A program made the translations under genes and the position numbers. Below are positions 58,421-64,000 of a stretch of DNA of 64,000 bases, one piece after another. This DNA is from Siphonodentalium dalli (Eukaryota; Mollusca; Scaphopoda; Gadilida; Siphonodentaliidae): positions 136,008,960 through 136,072,959 of the forward strand of contig CP136062.1 in assembly GCA_032622095.1 (NCBI GenBank), in the 5' to 3' direction. How positions within the stretch are numbered: position 1 is the stretch's first letter; each line of letters opens with the position of its first letter. The notes under the pieces were generated by a model, which was not told the DNA's origin, made no database searches, and worked only from the letters and a program-made list of their open reading frames with translations.

Positions 58421-59154
58421 AGTCATCTACCAGGTCATCTCCATGTCGTTCTAAGGAGTGTTTGGCATTCCAATTTCACAATCTGGACAAATGGTGACCG
58501 AATTAAGTCACTTTTGAACAATTATATCTTCTCACCTGTCATATTTATATGGGGATGGAAACCAGGGCATTCCTATAATGATCTAGCAACACAGATACAT
58601 AGAAGAAAGCATTAAAAGTATATCTATATCAATCTATTTAAGAGATACATAATTATATTCATTCAAACCGAGGGACCTTGAATTGTCAGAGGATTGCATA
58701 TTATACTGGCTCATGTATATATTATAACACGATTGAATCTGTCCCATTCAATATAGTTTCCACAAAAAAGTTACAATTACCAAGAGATATGGAAATGTAG
58801 AACAGGCCTGTTCAAAAATAGTGGTCACAGTGTGCAGTCAAATATGGTTACTTCTGAGATCAAGGAAAACGCAGTCCGTAGGAAATGACTTTTCAGGATC
58901 CTCCAATATTGACATCTGACAAGGGTATATCTGCCAGATACAGAGGATTTTTTTAAAACAGACTCATCGCCTAACATAAACAACTCAAAATATCGCTGTG
59001 TCATGGCTTGCACATGTAGCTGCTATGCTTGCATAACATCAATTCTTTTAAACTGAAAATGATTAGCCAGTATATATAGCATCAGAACAGAGGAGCACAT
59101 GGACATATCTTTAAAACATCTGTATCTTCATGAAGATATGATAAACTAGATTGA

Positions 59155-60240
59155 TTGATTGATACATCTCTGAGGGTATCACCCCCCCCCCCCTTCGGTA
59201 CGCGGGATTCAGGGTGTTTTGAAGCCGTACGCGGGATTCATACCCCCGAATTAACTGGTATTCGGGTTCAAGCAAAACATCTTGGACGCAGGTTTTTATG
59301 GCGCAAAGTAATATTTTGGGCTAGTTATCTGTGTGAATGGGTGGGTATAATAGCTTCTTGGGCATATTCGACCACCGTGCCATCATAAACATGCTAAAAA
59401 TGCTTGACGCCAGTCTAGATGCTAGGATTTAGCGATTTTCTTGTTCAGATTACAAAATTTTCGCACACCTGGCCGAACCATGGTCGGCCCGGTGTGTCAT
59501 TGTCTCTCCCCTGTGGCCAATACAAAAATGCTAATAAGTTTAACAATATTTTACTACATTTGGTCAAACTTGTGGTCATCAGTTGGAGAATTTTCCAACC
59601 TGAAGGGGAGTATGAGGTTTGAAATTTCCAACACTATAGGAAAGCTTTAGTTGAGGCCAGTCTGGATGCTAGGATTTGCGATTTTCTTGTTCAAATTTCA
59701 AAATTTTCTCACACTGGCCTAACAAACGATGGTCAGCTCGGTGTGTCGTGGTCTCTTGCCCGTAGCCGTGTGCATGTGTATGGAGTTAGACCACTAGATG
59801 TTAGGATTTATGCAATGTTTCAGGTTAAAATATATGAATTTTCTCATACCGGGAATATAGAATCATGGTTTATGAAGATATAGGATATTAGGCCTAAACC
59901 CTGAGGTGCAAGGAGGGGGTGCAAATGGAATTATGCAAAACTTGTGTTCGGTCTGATTCTGACTCAAGGAGGGGGGTGCAGTTGGAATTTCCCAAGGTGG
60001 ACACCCCCCAACGGAAACCCTCTAGCCACGTCCCTGGTCATAAAGTATCATTAATGGTATCATAACGGCCTCATAACGCGACCGGCATCATAATGTGTCT
60101 ATGTAACTTCTATGTATTATTTCTTAACATGTATTCAGGATTCACCCCCCAAAATTAACTCGTATTCAGGATTCACCCCCCAAAATTAACTCGTATTCAG
60201 GATTCAGGGGGGAGGGGGGTGATACCCTCATCTCTATGTA
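59155..60240. repeat. Repeat block: short inverted ends, duplicated body and 31-bp minisatellite
   Basis: TGAGGGTATCACCCCCC at 59171-59188 is inverted at 60214-60230. Inside, 59405-59515 and 59650-59755 are direct copies (CCAGTCTNGATGCTAGGATT, GATTTTCTTGTTCA), with a third weaker copy near 59790. GTATTCAGGATTCACCCCCC-type 31-bp units repeat 2.5 times at 60131-60208. Confidence 0.65.
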
Positions 60241-60719
60241 AAACACAATTGTCGTCTTTTATTTTTTCGAACTAATGTGTTTATGATGTTCATGTTTCAT
60301 GCTATAACTTCTGAAGTATACGCAGTTGTAAATAAATAAATACTTCTTTATTGGTGGGACGGATTAAACGCGATAAACAAAATGATAATCGCTCCGACAG
60401 ACAAGGTGAGCCACTACTTATATTCCATGTGTAAGAATCATGTTTTGATGCCATTTGGATATACAATTTATGAGAATACGTGTACCACTTTGAGAGCAAG
60501 AGTATTCTCTATTCCCACCATATATCCACACAGGGTTTCACATCATTTTAACCTGGGCAACGCCGGGTGACCCTGCTAGTAACCTATAAATGTACGTGGA
60601 ACAATTTGGAAGTTAGAATATCTAGGTCTCACTGTGGAATGTATATGTTCTGTGGTAATAGGTTTTTTTCCATTCCATGCATGGGGTTTGGGGGGTAAAT
60701 ATATAGATTTTGATGTCTT

Positions 60720-60845
60720 TCGGAATAAAGAACATTAAGAATAACAAAATTGGGGAAAAAAATAACCTTCGGATTCGGAATAAAGAACACTCCTGATACC
60801 TTCGGAATAGAGAACATTGGGCATAAATAGAGAACATTGGGCATA
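60720..60845. repeat. GGAATAAAGAACA / GAGAACATTGGGCATAAATA short tandem repeats
   Basis: CCTTCGGAATAGAGAACATT and related units; AGAGAACATTGGGCATAAAT occurs twice in tandem (about 60810-60848). It belongs with the CCTTCGGAATAG minisatellite family. Confidence 0.7.
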
Positions 60846-60849
60846 AATA

Positions 60850-63540
60850 ACACTACCCGTGCTGTATGCATGGTCCGTAAATTGCGTAATATACCTACAC
60901 AAATTATACTATACTTCAGAGAGAAATTAAGCGTACGTTCACACTCGTTAAAGTTTGCCATATAATTTTGAATATAGGCAATTCCTCGCTGGGTGTGAAT
61001 GACGAACTATACTTATAAATGCACATACCTCACTGTTTACGACATATATACGAAGTAAGATTTATGCAATTTCGTGAGTTATTATATACAAACGGCATTT
61101 GCTCGAAATTAGCCTTCAAATATATTGAAAGAATCAATTGTGCAATAACTAGTGGCAGTTCACTACCCAAATTAGGAATAAAACAAACAAATATACGTAT
61201 CCTGTTATTCTGGAAGTTATCAATCGAAAGTGTGCAACAGATAGCCAGATATTAAGAATTTCATGAAAGTTTGGCTGGCTAATTTGTCGGCCCTGTGGAC
61301 GTACACTAAGATGCCTTATATATGTTCGACGCAACACGGAGGAGTTGTTCACAGCCGGGATGGCTCCATTACTTTGCAATGTAATGCATTATACCATTAC
61401 CATTACTTTAAAAAACAAAAAAAAATGCATTACATTTCCATTCCATTAGTTGGGTTGGATATTTTATGACAATCTGAATAGTTATGTGAACTTTAGTAAA
61501 ACCACTTGGTGATGTGCGCTCCACGATACACCTAATAATATTTGCTTTTGAATTTTTCCCGGTATTGAGATTGGTCGATATATACTGTATTTACCTTTCT
61601 ATGATCACTATAATGCAAGAGCATTGAAGCCATACAAATACAAATTTGAACACGATGTAATTTGGAAAATTGGGACCCAAACAAAAAACAGCCACATGCA
61701 CGGTATAATGGAACAGAGAAGAGCGTTCCGTGTTGCATGGTCTATTCCAGATATGGTATAAACAAAGAGCGTTTATTTTATTTATGTGCGAAAACTGACT
61801 GTGACCATGCACGGTAAATCTTTTATTCAGAATACATGAAGCCGGTATGTCGATATTTCGTACATTTGTCAACCTATCGTATAGCTCCTTCCAAAGATTG
61901 AACCCCCATGCAGTGTGCGTATGGTGTGATATTTTTTCCCCACAGGAAAACGGTCATAACGATGCAACGCGGCCCAGCACAATGCCAATGCATCATTCAG
62001 AAGTCAAGAGGTTACAATTGGTTTCCTGTTATTTTTCATTAATTTGCGACCCTACACATGCATGGAACATTTGGTCCCGCAGATAGCCGTACCGGGGTTG
62101 AATAAAGATTAAAGTTGGTTTTATATTTTATTATTTCATCGATATGCGACAATACACATAGATACCATACCAATCAGCTTACGAGAATGTCAACGATCCC
62201 ACACTATATAGTGATTATTTATGTCATGTTGTGTATGCAGACCTCAACCATATTTTCCAGCACACAATGGTGCGATATCACTGATATACATGACATATAG
62301 TTTATTGTTTGGTACGCCAGCCATACTCCGCACTAACGATGAAAGAAAGTCTTATGATTTTTTTGCAGTTGTGGTGCTTCAGTGCTTATGCCGTTGCATA
62401 TGTCTATATCCAGTAATCGCTTTTAGTTTAGAAATATTCCATCACTATTCATGGGAAAGAATTATCCATGCAGTTCTGTGAAACATAAAGGCTAAGGCAA
62501 TATAGTATTTGTATCTGCTATATATGCGTCACGTCGTGTCCGTTGTTTCAGTGATCCGACCACATGAGATCATACTGACACAAGTCCGCACTGCGTCAGG
62601 TCTTAGTTCCTAGAGGTGGTAACTCACCTGCAAATAGATAAGAATGTTTCAAGTGAAATTTATATTGCGTGCATGCAATACTGACACACGAAAAAGACCT
62701 TATGTACACTGTCCGAATGTCTCTGCCAACTATAATGCACAACTTGAATAGTTGGAAGAATCAACTGGATAGTGTCCAAAAGATCTTTCCATCCGTGTCA
62801 GAATTATCAACATATCCACTGGTCTATCGATACTATATATTTTATTTATGTTCAGCCTCCAGTAGACTAAGCGGTGGCTAGGTTTATAGTCCGGGGACCA
62901 GCTGCCATACTTTTTTCATGTCGTCATTTACGTTGAAGAACGTTATGAAGAGAGCGATAGGAGATTTTTACAGTTTCTGCTGATCATTCATCGGAATAAA
63001 TGTCAAATTGCTATGAATGACCAGGACTGTCGGCAGAACATAATTATTAGCGCGCGCCGCGTGTATACTGTTCTCCAAATTATAGATAGCTGTGGTCCGC
63101 TGGGTATTTTAGTTATAGATAATTGGTTTTTCCGGTTTAAAAGTCGAACTTCGCGACCAGGAGGCCGAGTCCGGTAAAAGGTGTAGTTGGGAATTTCAAT
63201 TTCGTTTATTGTCCTTTGCATTATTATGTCAATAATGTTGATTTTTGGTTTGTGACAAGCTATGTCAATTACAAATAAAAGAAATGAAAAGATAATTTGT
63301 AAGTCTTATATTTCAACTTTTATAGACATTTTTCGTTCTGCAGCCTATATACTGATGGTTGTGGTTGGAGACGGCCGAGTCGGCCGCCGGTTCGTTAATT
63401 AGGTGCTGGTTGTTATATTGTTATTTTAACGGAATTCTGAGTTGGTCATTCGCGAAACCAATATATTTTATATTCTATAATTACAATCATGGGTATATAA
63501 TATATGATCTTGAGCGCGTTACCATTTCTGACTATGGTTT
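60850..63540. other. Interval with no recognised gene
   Basis: A palindromic TGTAATGCATTA…AATGCATTACATT block lies at about 61378-61434. TTTTTTCCCCACAG at 61931-61945 resembles a splice acceptor, and AATAAAG at 62101 a poly(A) signal, but no exon can be supported. Short frames (61847-62086, 62221-62481, 63003-63221) carry no domain. Confidence 0.4.
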
Positions 63541-63548
63541 TCTTGTAC

Positions 63549-63694
63549 GTTATTGTGGTGGATTGACAGTAAATTGGTGTGACAGTGACGGCTTGGAGCC
63601 TATGTTCAACCAATCGCTTCGCGGCTCGGTTGAACATAAACTCCAAGCTATCAATGTCACACCATGTATGTTACCGTCAAACCACCGCGATAAC
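63549..63694. repeat. 146-nt imperfect hairpin
   Basis: GTTATTGTGGTGG…GGTGTGACAGTGACGGCTTG…TATGTTCAACC pairs with GGTTGAACATAAACTCCAAGC…TCACACCATG…CCACCGCGATAAC. The loop is ATCGCTTCGCGGCTC-like. Because of the symmetry, both strands give similar short frames (63359-63700 plus, 63446-63646 minus); I do not call either coding. Confidence 0.75.
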
Positions 63695-63778
63695 TTATAA
63701 TGTTATTGACATCACATTTTGGCAAATAAAGGGACATGGCGACATTCTCCATTTCGGCAGCAGGGAACCTTAATATAC

Positions 63779-64000
63779 ACTTATGACTAATGTGTAGGTT
63801 TTCTACACAAAATGTGTAGACCTGCTACACAATCATTATTCAATTTTGATCTTAAACATATCTGTGTAGTATATGTGTAGTTTCATATTCGTACACAAAT
63901 TGTATAACAATTTTTACACATAAATGGGTAAATTTTTACACATTTATACACAACTGTGTGTGTATAAAATCAACACATATCCCTTACACATTTTGTGTAG
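63779..64000. repeat. Dense TGTGTAG / CTACACA motif cluster, continues past the window
   Basis: At least ten copies of TGTGTAG, TTTACACA or ACACAAA variants occur in both orientations with irregular spacing over 220 bp, ending CATTTTGTGTAG at the last base. Confidence 0.7.

Noticed and set aside
56443-58615. Frames of 60-103 codons across the 140-bp tandem array
   Set aside because: Repeat-derived; no consistent peptide is kept from unit to unit.
61931-62110. Possible terminal exon: TTTTTTCCCCACAG acceptor, short frame, AATAAAG signal
   Set aside because: No upstream exon, no protein similarity and only about 45 codons; such signals are expected by chance in AT-rich DNA.

Overview
The window looks like AT-rich metazoan nuclear DNA, most likely from a mollusc (a bivalve or gastropod). 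This is an inference from three things: intronless, divergent nicotinic-receptor-like genes, repeat types typical of molluscan genomes, and non-LTR, LTR and DNA transposon remnants with no operon-like organisation. Gene density is very low, and most of the 64 kb is mobile elements, inverted repeats and tandem repeats.

Three host-type or host-like coding regions stand out. A single-exon Cys-loop receptor subunit lies on the minus strand at 18711-19859. A second, different receptor subunit is intact at 48735-50009. Its paralogue at 27729-28954 sits inside a 2.1-2.4 kb segmental duplication and is broken by a 64-bp deletion. All three look like members of the expanded nicotinic acetylcholine receptor-like family; none has the adjacent cysteine pair of classical alpha subunits. 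At the left edge (1-2286, minus) is most of a long protein of a conserved invertebrate family that I judge to be transposase-like. It carries one frameshift near 1890 and runs off the window.

Layout: 1-2.3 kb transposase-like gene; 2.4-8.5 kb hairpin and TTAA-flanked elements, two tRNA-like sequences and a PIF/Harbinger-like MITE with perfect 54-bp TIRs (5310-6717); 9.2-11.1 kb LINE 3' end carrying a piggyBac-like MITE; 11.5-14.9 kb duplicated element with inverted ends; 15.2-17.0 kb TTAA-flanked element containing a LINE fragment; 18.7-19.9 kb receptor gene; 20-26.8 kb mostly unassigned; 26.9-29.0 kb receptor pseudogene block; 29.3-44.2 kb inverted and tandem repeats, including a 1.84-kb element with ~305-bp TIRs and a 7-bp flanking duplication (33321-35160); 44.6-45.9 kb decayed LTR-retrotransposon pol; 47.7-50.1 kb receptor gene block; 52.2-53.3 kb three TIR MITEs, two of which have an unoccupied paralogous site at 42.7-42.9 kb; 53.8-55.8 kb a large foldback whose loop holds a tRNA-derived SINE; 56.6-58.4 kb a tandem array of ~140-bp units; 59-64 kb further simple and hairpin repeats.

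I found no rRNA, CRISPR array or convincing functional tRNA gene. The genes do not form a pathway. The best biological content is the receptor birth-and-death pair and a dense record of nested transposition. All family assignments were made by eye without database searches.
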